Shown one piece after another: positions 43,066 to 54,440 of a stretch of DNA of 64,000 bases (its first letter is position 1; each line of letters opens with the position of its first letter). The position numbers were made by a program, and so were the translations under genes. The notes under the pieces were generated by a model. That model worked only from the letters and a program-made list of their open reading frames with translations, had not been told where the DNA came from and ran no database searches. Origin of the DNA: Candidula unifasciata (lineage: Eukaryota; Mollusca; Gastropoda; Stylommatophora; Geomitridae); assembly GCA_905116865.2 (NCBI GenBank), contig CAJHNH020000236.1, positions 255,501-319,500 on the forward strand, in the 5' to 3' direction.

Positions 43066-43330
43066 CTTGGCGTTCACCGGCTGTAATGTTAACAGTTATT
43101 TCTTCACTTCTTGACTTAATCTAGTTCCAGAACCTGAGTTTTGCATACAGATCTTGCTAATTTTTATGCAGACTGTTGGTTCCTCGCCTCTCAAGAAAAT
43201 CCACTCAGACTTCGAAGTAAATATCCCTAACTTGCAGATTCTTGCGACATGCTTGTTATATGGCAGTGTTTACACCTCACCCCCCCCCCCTTTTCCCCCA
43301 CTACAGTGGAGCACAGAAACCACTCTTGGA
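43066..43330 (-). mobile_element. SINE-2A copy
   Basis: Complement of the family: GCGTTCACCGGCTGTAATG, TTCCAGAACCTGAGTTTTGC, TTGCGACATGCTTGTTAT and a C10 run at the usual homopolymer place (43281-43290). Confidence 0.75.
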
Positions 43331-43734
43331 AAACAATAAGTAAATTGCAACTCGCTATCATCAAGTGCCTTGCAGACTGACTTAGTCGATCGCGATCCAC
43401 AGTCTGCAATCGTCAACAGCACGCCACCGGTGACCCGGTCGCCGATTAGCTGGCCGGTAGACGACTTCGTCGCCAGGTCAGGACATTATTTGGGTCTGTT
43501 TTCTTTGATCACATCAACACTGCAGGAGTCCTTTTCAGGGCGACTTGGTGGCGTGCAATGCTTAGCCATTTTATATGGCGCACATAACTTAGGTCCCAAT
43601 TATAACCTAAAGCTCCGCCTTCGGGGATGCTAGTTGAGCGTGAGGATTTTCTTTTGAAGCAAAGCACCATCACCACCACCAAGTATCTGTTCATGTGCTA
43701 ATAACCTTCCATACCTGCATTCTGAATTATTCAT

Positions 43735-43945
43735 TTAGGCCGTCCAAAGAATTGTACACATTCTTCTGCAAAATCACATTTCTGATTATTTAAGAAATTG
43801 TTGGCCTGAGTTTAATTGTTGATTCTCATCTATATGTTAAAACTGGCTCTATATAGCATGCGAGAATGGTTTTACAACCTCCAGTGACAGATATTTAGTG
43901 CAAACGATGCTCTTCGTTTGATAAAATGCAGTCTTGTCATGTCCA
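43735..43945 (-). mobile_element. RTE-type LINE fragment, degenerate
   Basis: Complement aligns with 45200-45420: CCGTCCAAAGAATT, ATTCTTCTGCAAAATCACAT, TTGTTGGCCTGAG, ATATGTTAAAACTGG. Confidence 0.7.
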
Positions 43946-44334
43946 TATATCTCTGTTATACTGCTTCCATGTGCTTATATACTTAAACTGCTGCTCTAGT
44001 GCCAGAATAACGCCGTTGACTTGTATTATTATTCAGTCATGGTTATTTTCGTTGATACTACCATTGTAAAGAGTAGGCCAATAATTGACCACTGCCATTG
44101 CAAGAATACTAAAACATTTAGAAAAAATTCTCTCATAAGAACATTAATAATATGTAAATCAAATGTGGAAAGCAAAAGAGAGAACATCACATTATTATTT
44201 CAAGAATGCACATGCATATAAGCTTCTTCAGCCTTTTTGTATAAGTTTAAGAGCAGTCACAAAGTTGAATCATTTATAATGCCTCATACAAATTTTTGGC
44301 CTGAGTAACTTACTATTTAGCTCTAATGTTACAT

Positions 44335-44690
44335 CAGTACTGCTGTATGGAGCTGAAACATGGAAAACAACTTGAACACTTACTAAACAGCTACAAACTT
44401 TCATTAACTAGGCGTTTGCGCAGAATATAGGGAGCGAAATTATATGAATAGACTCACTAATGTAGACCTTTGGGAGAGAACTAAACACGTTCCAGTGGAC
44501 CAAGAGGTGAAGAAGAAAATGCTGTCGTTAAATAAAACCTTTTTTGAGAAAACATGAGAACCATATAAATAGAATGTCTTTACACTGGAACCAACTAGGG
44601 CATAGAAATAAAGTAGACCAAAAACACATAGAGACGGGAGCTAGAGAGCAAAGTTATAAACAGATAGAAAGGACGTAGAGTCAGCTGTAT
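44335..44690 (+). mobile_element. LINE RT fragment
   Basis: Plus strand: LLYGAETWKTT, then DLWERTKHVPVDQEVKKKML and RPKTHRDGS. Same family as the minus-strand copy at 62130-62535 (ELWERTKQAPVDQEVKKR). Stops and frameshifts are present. Confidence 0.75.
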
Positions 44691-44854
44691 GTCATGAAAT
44701 TATTTTTCCTCTTGTAATATTCTTGCTTTTGTATATATTATAGACACCAGCAACAGATCCAGCAGTCATAACACTGGAGATAAAGATAATTCAAGTAACA
44801 GATCAATTTACTTATTTAGGTAGTAATTGTGATACTGAAGGAAACTGAAAGAAA

Positions 44855-45640
44855 TTATGACACACACTGGCAAGGCATCAGCAGCTTTGAACTGCTTGAA
44901 CAAAATATCATCATCATCAGGTGCCTTGCCGACTGGCGTTGGCGATCATGCCTTTCCATAATCTGCGATCTCCTGTATCCATGTATCAGTTCGTGTGCCG
45001 CCACACTTCCATGCCATGCAACAAGACTGTCAAGCATCTTATCTCGTTGTCTTCCTCTATCTCTCCTTCCACAGATCTTTCCAGTGGTCACAACATGTTC
45101 TATTTTCCATCTTCTCATAACATGGCCGAAAAATGATGACTGTCTCCTTCTGATGTGTGTGATAAGTTGTCTTCGGGCTCCCGCCTCTTTCAAAACCTCT
45201 TGGTTGCTCTTTTTGGCTGTCCAAGGTATTCTAAGCATTCTTCTGTAAAACCACATCTCTGAGGCCTCTAAAAATTGTTTGGCCTGCCTACCGATTGTCC
45301 AGGATTCACAGCCATATGTTAAAACTGGATGTATGTAGCAAGCAAGAATTCTCTTTCTAAATCTCAATGACAAGGATATATTGCACAAGATGTTTTTCAT
45401 TTTATAAAATGTAGTTTTTGCCTGTCCTATTCTGTTTCTTATCTCAGTTATGCATCTTGCATCTGATGTTATCCATGTGCCCAGATACTTAAATTTCTGT
45501 ACTTGTCCTAAAATAACACCATCAATTTTTATTACACACTTAGGAATAATTCGTTTCTTAAACAAAATATGGAACTCTAAATTGAATCGTTTTAAAACCC
45601 GGTCATGTATTTTCAATTCTAATGTTATTTCAATTTAAAC
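44855..45640 (-). mobile_element. RTE-type LINE, best copy of RT C-terminal third
   Basis: A single 253-codon open frame: FKYLGTWITSDARC, EIRNRIGQAKTTFYKMKN, ACYIHPVLTYGCESWTIG, EMWFYRRMLRIPWTAKKSN, FFGHVMRRWKIEHV. It ends near a GATGATGATG tail. The RT palm with its catalytic box and the endonuclease are missing. The openness of the frame suggests this is the youngest copy of the family here; at least seven decayed relatives lie in the window. Confidence 0.88.
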
Positions 45641-45860
45641 ATATGCAAGTGAAAGTTGGGGAACCACTAAAGTCATGGGACGAAAGTTAAACACATTTAA
45701 AAACAAATGTCTGAAAATAAAGGATGAAAATAAAATGGTATGAATTCAAAAGGAGTGAAGAAATAAGAAAAATGCCTGTGCAACCGCTAGTATGAACAAT
45801 TATAAGCCAGAGAAAATGGCGCTACGTTGGACACATGACCAACCCCCCCCCCCCCCTTTC
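45641..45860 (+). mobile_element. LINE RT fragment, degenerate
   Basis: Reads YASESWGTTKVMGRKLNTFKNK, then KMALRWTHD, a decayed C-terminal RT segment. A C14 run follows (45844-45857). Confidence 0.55.
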
Positions 45861-45904
45861 TCCCCCTCCGCTGACTGGTCTATAAACTACAGGTCTACAA
45901 CAAT

Positions 45905-46030
45905 ATGTCCACCATGCCCAACAGTCTAGAAAAGGGGCTATAACTTGATTCTAACTTCACTATATGTCCCTGATGAGATAGAGTGAAAAATGCCAGACAA
46001 TAAAATGTGCAACATACTGAAGGAGTTTTC
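45905..46030 (+). mobile_element. Penelope-like 3' tail, orphan
   Basis: CCCTGATGAGATAGAGTGAA, AAATGCCAGACAATAAAATG parallels CCTGACGAGATACAGCGAA, ATATGCCTGGCAATAAATTG at about 2518-2555. No coding part remains. Confidence 0.55.
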
Positions 46031-46039
46031 ATTATTAAA

Positions 46040-46880
46040 ATATTTTTACCTTGTCTACTGTAAAACAATAATGGAAATTTATTTTATAAAGCTGGCAATT
46101 AAGTTCTTATCATCATCCCCTTATTTCGTTGAGATAGGATAGTATCCATAACCTGAATGTAAACCAACCTCTTTTAAACACTGGAAATCAGCCTATATCT
46201 ATAACTGTGTTCCATAAATTTAGTAGTCTTTTCAGTGCTTGCAGCTCAACAAGTGCAATGCCAGTAAGCCTAAGAAGGCTTGGTTTATTCCAAATGATCA
46301 CCAGAAACATGGATCAGGTTTATGTATGTTTTCTGCCGGTCTCAAGCCATTTAAGTATTTTTCTATTCTGGCCACAGATGATCAGACTGAAGCACTTATG
46401 GGAATATCCTGAGTGTGCGTGATGATGGTTTCCTGATGTAACTTCCCTCTGTACTTTGCTGTTTTCCCAGTAAATGTGCCAACTGTCACTCAGTTTTTAG
46501 ATTTAGTGATCCTCAAAACATGTCCCAAATATCTTGACTCTTCTTCTTCTTATGGGATCCTTCTGTTTGAAAATCTTATATCATCAGGCCAGTAGCCTTG
46601 ATCAAAGCTTTCGTGCAGTCCAGATATCTCCATATGCCATACAGCTTTGTTATAATTGAAACTGGGACAGGCCAGATAAGTCTCTCCGTCAGCAGTATAG
46701 CCTACAGTGTTGGATTACATTCTCAGCATTTTCAGGTTCCAAGTTGCAGGAACTCATTTCCATGTTTCCAATAATAAAAAACTTGAACACATGTTGGAAA
46801 AGTTTGCTTAGTCTCGGTATGAGACACTGACCCTCTCTTGAGAGGTGATGAAACAATTATGTTAAACTCTTTCGGTACCA
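46040..46880. other. Unassigned interval
   Basis: No gene recognised. The last part of 46370-46430 weakly recalls the cysteine-rich LINE end (EYPECA) but the rest does not match. Confidence 0.4.
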
Positions 46881-47137
46881 GGGGAGTCGTCGTGGCAGAG
46901 CGGCTAGACGGATGCCGCAGATAGGAAGGTCGTAGGTTTGTACCCTAGCAGATCAGGACTTTTTTCACACATGACCTTGGCTTCCAGCCTTGAGTTGGTA
47001 CCGGATGCAGTCCCGGGAAGTAAATGTGGCCGGCGTGATGCTGACCACATTACCCATCTTGTGCCGATTGGTCTATAAAATATAGGTCTAGCCCTATATG
47101 CCTAAAGGCGTGGAAAAGGGTCCTTTACTTCACTTTT
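46881..47137 (+). mobile_element. SINE-1 copy with clear tRNA-like head
   Basis: Head: TGGCAGAGCGGCTAGACGG (box A region), GTAGGTTTGTACCC (box B region). Body: GAGTTGGTACCGGATGC, CCGGGAAGTAAATGTGGC, GATGCTGACCACATTACCC, GTGCCGATTGGTC. End: GGGTCCTTTACTTCAC. Acceptor-stem pairing is lost. Confidence 0.88.
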
Positions 47138-47187
47138 GTTACCAGGCAGATGTTATTTAACTCACTATATCACTGTGTAGGTTCTGT

Positions 47188-47375
47188 GGCACTATTTTTG
47201 TGTGGGGGGGGGGGGGGAGAGGGGGACAGACCCAATGCCCCCAACAAGCATGTCACAAAAAGCGACTAAATAGGAATTTCCTGAAATTAGATACGTTGGG
47301 CCAAAAGGTGCAGATATCGCAGCCTAGCAGTAAACTACAACACAAAATGCCAACCATCCTTTTCAGGGTGATCTC
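47188..47375 (+). mobile_element. SINE-2B copy
   Basis: Sense orientation: G14 run (47204-47217), ACAGACCCAATGCC, CAACAAGCATGTCAC, AAAGCGACTAAATAGG, then AGGTGCAGATATCGCAGCC, TAGCAGTAAACTACAACAC. It shows the 5' module of SINE-2A joined to the SINE-2B body. Confidence 0.75.
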
Positions 47376-47569
47376 AAAAGAAGAACCCAGAAATTATTTA
47401 CTTCAATTCAAAAATGCCTTGGTAGGAATGACTGAAAATAATAATACCATGAAAGTGAATGAGATAAAGTAACAAACAAAGCAGTCTGGGTTAGTGTTAA
47501 CAACTAGGTGTGGCACAAGGAGTTAAAAAAAACTGTATAATGTAGGTAGAACCTAACTAATACAAGATG

Positions 47570-47875
47570 AGCACTCCCCCTATGGCTTCCGGGGCTCCAT
47601 TTGGTGGGGGGGGGGGGGGGGGGGGAGTATACGTCCACTGTCCCTCTAACAAGCATGAAGTAAAGGGTGACTAAAGTGGTGTTTCCTTTAAAGCTGGAGT
47701 GCATCAGCCTAAGAGACAAGGAACCAACAGCCTGCATAAAAATAAGCGAGATCTGTACAACATATGTGCAGGCAAAACTCAAGTTCTGGAACAAGACCAA
47801 AGTCCAGAAGTGGACAAACAACCTGAATGTTCTGCTGGAGATTACAGCCGATGAAAGCTAAGAAGAAGAAGACAT
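47570..47875 (+). mobile_element. SINE-2A copy, sense orientation
   Basis: TTCCGGGGCTCCATTTGGTG, G20 run (47606-47625), CTAACAAGCATGAAGTAAAG, CCTAAGAGACAAGGAACC, GTGGACAAACAACCTGAATG, ACAGCCGATGAAAGC and an AAGAAGAAGAAG tail. All copies share one weakly open frame (AKLKFWN, TNNLNV) of doubtful meaning. Confidence 0.85.
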
Positions 47876-47892
47876 TGCTGAGTTCCTAGGTG

Positions 47893-47978
47893 CTGAATAA
47901 GTTAATGTGTCATCTCTCGGCTGATGGTTTTCAATCTGAATAAGTTAATGTGTCATCTCTCGGCTGATGGTTTTCAAT
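47893..47978. repeat. Perfect 43-bp tandem duplication
   Basis: The unit starting CTGAATAAGTTAATGTGTCA is repeated without change (47893-47935, 47936-47978). It is either a very recent duplication or an assembly artefact. Confidence 0.9.
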
Positions 47979-48079
47979 GTCCTCCCCATATTGTTCATCT
48001 GTCTTGGATTCTCCTCTCCATGGAGATTTAGATCTTCCTCTATTTTACTATTAACAGTTATTCTCTCTCTCTCTCTTGT

Positions 48080-48205
48080 TGTACCCCACCAGGACATCAG
48101 ACAAGCGATAAACTCCCGGTGACACAAAATGCCACCATGCGGATGAGTATCACCCATGGAGGTGTTTCAAAATTTTAAAAAATTGCATCCCATAAGGGGA
48201 CGGGC
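48080..48205 (-). mobile_element. SINE-5 copy, shortened
   Basis: TACCCCACCAGGACATCAG, GACACAAAATGCCACCATG, then an internal deletion before AATTGCATCCCATAAGGGG. The tail side is (TCTC)n. Confidence 0.75.
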
Positions 48206-48209
48206 TGAT

Positions 48210-49025
48210 GAATCAATTTAACAGGTATTTTATTATTTATTTGCTGTTTGGTTTGAGCATACTGAAGAAATCTGGATAGAAATTTTAACATGCAGTGCAG
48301 CCTACTTGAAAGTGATATATTTATTTTATTGTAGTCCCTGGCCTGCATAGATACTTCAAAGGAATTCTCTGGAAATGGAAGAATTAAAACAGCTCTCTGC
48401 ATGAAATGTTATGTTATCACTTTTATTGTCATTGCCATGCATGCTAAGTCCTCAGATGAAGCAGCCATCCAGGTACTTCTACAGACTGTTGCCCTGAGAA
48501 GTTGGTTACCTTGTCTCCTGAGATGGCATCCATCTGCTTTGCCAAGCTTCACTCCAAGGTCATTTAATCATGTTTGCATCAGAGAATCACCATTAACTGC
48601 CAGTCAAGTTCCCTTAGGAAATAATGTCTTGTTCATGAAAGCCCCAAATTAAATACCAACTCTAAAATATAAGAATTAACAACAAACCAAGTATTTACCC
48701 TTTTCCTTAAAAAAAAAAACAGACACAAAATATGTATTAAGATAAACACAAACAGTATTTGTATTATGAATTTTCTCTAAACAAAATACTGATAATTTAG
48801 ATTTATGCATAAAATGCTGAAGTAAAGAGAAAACTAATTATAATTTCTGTGTGTTGGAGCAAATTACATAAACCTCAAACTCTGGAAGAATTTGTTTAAT
48901 TGTGTAAACAGTTACAATAACCATAATGTGAAACATGCAAACATCACATACAGTTGAACAAATGAATTAGAAGAATGTGAATATGTATGATGGCAATGCA
49001 TGAGGGAAATATGTTTTTTTGTTTT
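48210..49025. other. Unassigned A/T-rich interval
   Basis: No gene or repeat recognised. An 83-codon frame at 48401-48652 has no known motif. Confidence 0.4.
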
Positions 49026-49029
49026 ATCT

Positions 49030-49560
49030 CAAGCAGGAAGGGATGGAGCGACAGAGGAAGAAAGAGAGGCAGAGACAGCCAGAGAAAAAAGTCAGACAGT
49101 CAAGACAGTGTGGGAAAGACAGAGAGAGAGGGAGAGAGAGGCAGAGACAGCTAGAGAAAAAAAGTGAGACAGTCAAGACAGCGTGAGAAAGAGAGAAAGA
49201 GGGGGACAAAGAGAGGCAGAGACAGCTAGAGAAAAAAGTGAGACAGTCAAGACAGTGTGAGAAAGACAGAGAGGGAGAGACAGCTAGAGAAAAAAGTGAG
49301 ACAGTCAAGACAGTGTGAGAAAGACACTGAGAGAGAGAGGAAGAGAGAGGCAGAGACAGCTAGAGAAAAAAGTCAGATAGTCAAGACAGCGTGAGAAAGA
49401 CAGAGAGAGAGAGAGAGAGAAAGGAGAGAGAGGCAGAGACAGCCCGAGAGTCAGAGTTGAGAAAAATTGAAACAGAGAGAGAGAGTGAGAGAGAGAGAGA
49501 GAGAGATAGAGAAAGAGATAGAGAGAGAGAGACAAAGGCATGGGAGAGAGAAAAGAAATG
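49030..49560. repeat. Purine-rich minisatellite
   Basis: Units of about 60 bp with GAGACAGTCAAGACAGTGTG, AGAAAGACAGAGAGAGAG and GGCAGAGACAGCTAGAG, repeated about six times and passing into (GA)n. Almost every base on the plus strand is A or G. The antisense Leu/Ser frames are artefacts of the repeat. Confidence 0.95.
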
Positions 49561-49599
49561 ACACAAAGAATCACAATAAAAGAAAAAGAACACACAAAA

Positions 49600-50420
49600 A
49601 GAGCAAAAATAATAAAAGATACAAAATCATCTACTTACAGTAAAAAAAAAAAAAGCACAATACATAGCAAAGATAAATGTACACAACAGAGCTGATGCTG
49701 GCCAGGAGATAATTCTTTTTTATTGGGGCAGAAAAACATGCAAACACACATGCACACACATGAACAAGAATTCCGATTTCTCAGTGACTCGCTACCAGCA
49801 GCACCAACTTCAGCAGCAGTTTCAGCAAACACTTGGAAAATAAAACAAGTGCATCTGTGTAACACTATTGAGTGTTAAACCCATCGCTTCAGGAACTCTT
49901 TAAAAAATGGGTAATGATCTAGCTGGATTCAAGAAAAAAAATCCTTTTAAAAATATATTTTACACAAGCCACTTAAAAAATTTTTAATTTGTTTATCTAC
50001 ATTTTGTATTTCTCCTCCCTCCTCCCCCCCCCCCACCTTTTATTTTTACCTTTTTCTGAAACAGATAAACATGAACAGGGTGAAGAAGCTTTACATGGAA
50101 TACATTCCACAGGACCTTAAAAAGCAAGTGTAATCTGTGATTTATGCCGTGAACCCGTTACTTCTATCACCAAGGCCTATGTAAAAAATATGATGTTAAC
50201 TTCACTCTAAAATGACTGCTTGACTCGAAGGCAAACTTCCCTAAATGCTATTTTTAGTGAATGTATTCATATCCGGACCTCCTAAAGGTTTGCACAGGCA
50301 CGAAAACATCCAACAGCATTAGCAATATGTCTCATAAACAGATCAATATAGCTAGTTGCCTATCCTTTATAGAACCTTGCAGAATCAAACTCAGCATTTA
50401 TTAACTTTTCTTGATTTTTC
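49600..50420. other. Unassigned interval
   Basis: A/T-rich with an A13 run near 49642 and a C-rich stretch near 50021-50036. Nothing recognised. Confidence 0.4.
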
Positions 50421-50424
50421 TAGG

Positions 50425-50615
50425 CAATTTTACATTCTGTATTTTGCCACTGCTTACTAAATGGTCGGCTCTCAATATCACTGTCAAAAACAATGCAAGA
50501 CTGTCTGCTGCCAAACTGTTTGCAGCTGGGATTGAATCAGGTACCTTGGAGTTACAAGCCACATTTGCAACACCCAAGCCACAGATATTGACAAGGCGCC
50601 AATACAGACAGGTAA
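50425..50615 (-). mobile_element. SINE-3 copy with tRNA-like head
   Basis: Minus strand: ATCTGTGGCTTGGGTGTTGC (box A side), GTACCTGATTCAATCCCAGC (box B side), CAGTTTGGCAGCAGACAG, TAAGCAGTGGCAAAATAC and AGAATGTAAAATTGCCTAG. About 190 bp. Confidence 0.78.
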
Positions 50616-51002
50616 GAAAAGCGACATTTACAGAGAATTTAACCAAACAGGAAGTGTCCATTCTGTGGCTTCTGAGGACGAAAGGGGTTACTCTTCAAGT
50701 ACCAAAAAATACACAATGTGTGACCGGATATTACTTATGCCTACCAGTCAATATGCTATGTTTGTAATATCTTACATTTAGCTACAGCATATTAAAGCAC
50801 TTTTACAATACATCTGTCTATTGCAAGGCGATGTGTACTTGGCCCCTGTGGAAATAGAATATTTATTATTTTAGTATAAATACTGCCTCAGTCGAGCATC
50901 AGCTAGGATCTTCAGGAACTAAAAGAGTTAATGTCTTTTTTTGTTTGGGTACTCGATCCAACAAATCTGTCCAACTCATTCATCAATCAGCCTAAGCCCT
51001 GG

Positions 51003-51195
51003 ACCACATCTTCCCTGTCTAATTTCACAATGTGATCACCACCTCCCTGTTTAATGTTACAATGTGATCATCTCTTCGGTGTCTAATGTTACAATGTGAT
51101 CATCACTTCACTTTCTCATGTCACAATATGATTACCCCTGCCCAGCCTAATTTTACCATGTGATCATCTCTTCCCTATCTAATGTCACAATGGCC
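51003..51195. repeat. 32-bp minisatellite, about six units
   Basis: Unit AATGTTACAATGTGATCATC plus TCTTCGGTGTCT with drift between copies. Confidence 0.85.
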
Positions 51196-51285
51196 CTCAG
51201 CTTCCAGTACCAGCACAGACAACTACAACAGTTTACAAAATAAATAATCACAGCCAATCAAAAAACAAAAACAAACAAAAAACTT

Positions 51286-51287
<2 letters not shown>

Positions 51288-51331
<44 letters not shown>
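51288..51331. repeat. (GT)n microsatellite
   Basis: A pure GT run of 44 bases. Confidence 0.98.
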
Positions 51332-51332
<1 letters not shown>

Positions 51333-51504
51333 ATCCCCAGAAATTCTTTGAAAAAATAAGTTTCAAAACTGACAGACAATGTTTCAATGTATAAAATGTT
51401 AGCTAGCTTGCACTTAATTATCATTTTCTTTATGTTCTCATTATATGGATGAAAAAGGTTCATCCTAATCATGACATCGTTAACCAATTCCATCATTTAT
51501 GAGG

Positions 51505-51695
51505 TGTTTGCAGATTTACTGGGTAATTTTATGTTCAGCAGTTTGCCACTGCTTTCTAAATGTCATGATGCTCACAGCCATGTCGAAATCAAAGCAAAAT
51601 GGTCTGCTATCAAACTGCCTGCAGCTCTTTAAACCCTGGTATGATGGGATTGTTGAACTGCATTCACAACCCCCTAAGCCACAGATGCCAACATG
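51505..51695 (-). mobile_element. SINE-3 copy
   Basis: Minus strand: GGCATCTGTGGCTTAGGGGG, TTGTGAATGCAGTTCAAC, GCAGGCAGTTTGATAGCAG, AGAAAGCAGTGGCAAAC, AACATAAAATTACCCAG. Confidence 0.75.
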
Positions 51696-52379
51696 AATAA
51701 GTTAACATAAATTAACCTACTAGTATTTTACCAACAAGCAGTTTGAAACAAAAAAAAGAATGAAGCCATTAATTACTTTATTTACTACTTCTGGGGTGTG
51801 GGCGGGTGGTCTTTGAGCCTGAGGTTTTAGGGCAGCATGGTCAGTGCTGTCACCACAGCCTCTGCAAATTAGTATTTTTGTCCTCGACAGAAGAAAACAA
51901 ATCCTCTACCTTACAGAGAGTTGTAATGAAAGAAACTTTAGCATACACACATTTTCTGATTTCATATAAATAAAAAACCTGTGACACAGCAAATCAAACA
52001 ACAGAAACACAAAATGCTCCACAGAACAAGTGAACTTATTGATAAAACACCAACAGTGTTAACTACGACCATCTTAATATGTCCTTGTAGTTTTCTTTAA
52101 AGAGGTAGGAGGGGAACAAACTATGCCAGTCCCCCCCCCCACCCCCCACATACACATAAAACTAACAATTTAATTTACTGTAAACACATCATTGTGCCAG
52201 TATTGTAATAACATTGAGAGCAGTCTACTCTACAGTAGACTCTACATCAAACATGGCTAAAAGAACCAGTGGCTGATACAATAAAATGTATAAAATCAAG
52301 CTTTTAACAAGGAAAAAAAAAACCATTGTGTAATGTAAGGATGTCATATATCAACCTCTACATTTGTTGGCTGTCAGGG

Positions 52380-52480
52380 TTTTACTAGGCAAAGCAATTT
52401 TACATTCAGTAGTTTACTACTGCTTTCGAAACACTTCAACACAAAGCAATCTATTTGGTCTAGCTATTCACTCTTATATG
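52380..52480 (-). mobile_element. SINE-3 fragment
   Basis: TAGGCAAAGCAATTTTACAT, TCAGTAGTTTACTACTGC repeats the SINE-3 3' end. 51700-52375 before it and 52560-53035 after it show no recognised gene, apart from a C-rich run at 52131-52147 and a short SINE-2B body word at 52836-52852. Confidence 0.6.
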
Positions 52481-53039
52481 TATTTTTCTTCATTTTTATT
52501 ACTGTCATCTAATAAGCCATTTAATTTTACTGCAAAGTTAGATCAACACCACCTTTGACTCTAAAACTCTCATGAAGTCAAAATGGCACAAAGCAACTTC
52601 CCACAATCCTCAGTAACAGGAAATGCTCAAGTCACACAGCAATAATAAAGCCTTGTAAGAGAAACCTTTACAGCTACAAGCTAATACTGTACTTGCCAAC
52701 ACAATTCTGAATTATATGAAATCCATACCATCACAAATAGCAACTATTGATCATCAACGGTTCTGGGTCCTCATTTATTTTTTTTAGGTCGGGAGAAACA
52801 GACTTATTGCTCCTTAGAAGGCAAATCATAAAAGCCTAGCTGTAAACCACAACAAAACATTTTAAGATCCAACACAGAAGAAGAATAAGAAAGAGAAGAA
52901 ACGTATTTAAAACAAAAATACAAGGATTAGCAACTAGCTGATAAGGTGGCCGGTAAGTGAAGAATAGAGTACTATTTTGGAAAGTTTAAACATGAACTGC
53001 CAGTTCAAATCACAATGTACCTGTGAAACAAGTGATAAT

Positions 53040-53340
53040 AGTGTTGCAGCAGCAGCATCATCATCCTGTAACACTTCGTGTTGTTGGGTCCCCAGTTTCT
53101 ATTGACTGTCTGATCAGCTCTCTCCACCTTTGGCGGTCAGTTGCAATGGACGTCATGGTTAAATGCCTGAGGTCTGTCCAGTCTTTCTTGTTCTGTCTCT
53201 TCTCCGTTTTCCCTCAACTGAACCCATCAGTATTGTTTTTGAGAGGCTGTTTGATATTATTACATGTCCATACCATTTCATTTTTCACCTTTTCACTGTA
53301 GTTAAAAGAGGTTCATAGTTGCCATGTTGCAGAATGTTGT
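53040..53340 (-). mobile_element. RTE-type LINE 3' end
   Basis: Minus strand: EPLLTTVKR, KMKWYGHVIISNSLSKTILM, GSVEGKRRRDRTRK, followed by GATGATGATGCTGC. Stops interrupt it. Same broad family as 2640-2920. Confidence 0.75.
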
Positions 53341-53399
53341 TCATAATTGCAGCATGCATAAGACATGTCTGGTATAAAAGTGTCGTGTAAAAGGTTAGC

Positions 53400-53990
53400 T
53401 CAGACGTAAACTGAGAACCATGAATCATTTGTAATAAATGTATGCTGAAAACCATAAATCAAGTGTGGTAAATGTATGCTGGGAACCATGAACCATGTGT
53501 AGTAAACCTGTCTGCATACTTTGAAGCATGAATCGTTTGTGGTAAATATAAACTCAAACTTAAATTATGTGTAGCAAAATTTATGCTGAAAACCATGACT
53601 TATTTGTGGCAAATGTAAGCTGAAAATCATATATTATGTGTGGCAAATACATGCAGAAAACCATGAACCAAGTGTGGTCAACATATTTTGAAAAACAAAA
53701 AATTTTGTAGTTTACTAAAAACCATGAACTGTGTGTGATACATGTATGCTGGGAACATGACTCATGAGATGTAAAAATATGCGGAATACCAGGAACTGTG
53801 TGTCATAAATGTATGCTGAAAACCATACACTGTATATGGCAAACATATGCTGAGAAACTACAAAACTGTATGTTAATTGTATGCTGAAAACTAAAAATCA
53901 GGTATGATAACTGTACGCTGAAAATCCTGAACTGTAAGTTATAAATTTATGTTGAATATCAAGAATAATAAATGATGTAAATTACAATAA
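53400..53990. repeat. Degenerate tandem repeat, about 37-40 bp period
   Basis: Core words AATGTATGCTGAAAACCAT, AAATCAAGTGTGGT and variants recur about fourteen times with indels. It is an old minisatellite. Confidence 0.85.
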
Positions 53991-54182
53991 TAAATTCTGA
54001 AGTAAACCAGTTAAAAAAAAACAAAAAAACAATTGAGCAGGCATGTTATAAAAGTGGTCACTAAAGCAGAGCTTTGCAAACGGTGTGTTGTGACACAGAT
54101 GAGTGTGTCGGCTGCAGTGTGAAGGTGTGCTGCAAGAACTAAAGTGTTAAACAATGTATTCATGTTCCCATATCTCTTATAA

Positions 54183-54440
54183 AGTAAGTAAAGATCCCTT
54201 CTCAGGGGAAGAGCGGCCATATTTTTTCAGACCATCGGCACTAGATGGGTAATGTGGAAAGAATTACACCGGTTGTCTCTACTTCCCCATGACAGCCATG
54301 CTGGTACCCATTTTAGGCTGGGTCAACCTGTGACACCCCATACCACGATAAAAATCCACGCAGCCAGTAGTGGGTTTCGATCGCGGTGAGTGGAATTACG
54401 AGTCAGACTCGCAAACGCCCAAGCCACGGACGCCGCATAT
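54183..54440 (-). mobile_element. SINE-1 copy
   Basis: Plus strand complement: AGTAAGTAAAGATCCC, ATCGGCACTAGATGGG, CTACTTCCCCATGAC, CCATTTTAGGCTGGGTC, ATAAAAATCCACGCAGCC, GGGTTTCGATCGCGG. Confidence 0.88.

Noticed and set aside
46884..46965. A tRNA gene of Leu/Ser type
   Set aside because: Box A and B are recognisable but the arms do not pair and the rest of SINE-1 follows directly.
47667..47861. Small conserved protein seen in several copies (WTNNLNV motif)
   Set aside because: It recurs only inside SINE-2A copies, with stops in most of them, so it is a by-product of the repeat.
49024..49595. Leu/Ser-rich proteins on the minus strand
   Set aside because: Translation of a purine-rich tandem array; no start context or conserved motif.
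54050..54140. hAT left end interrupted by the SINE-1 at 54183
   Set aside because: CAGAGCTTTGCAAACGG is suggestive, but the partner end is not visible on the far side of the SINE.
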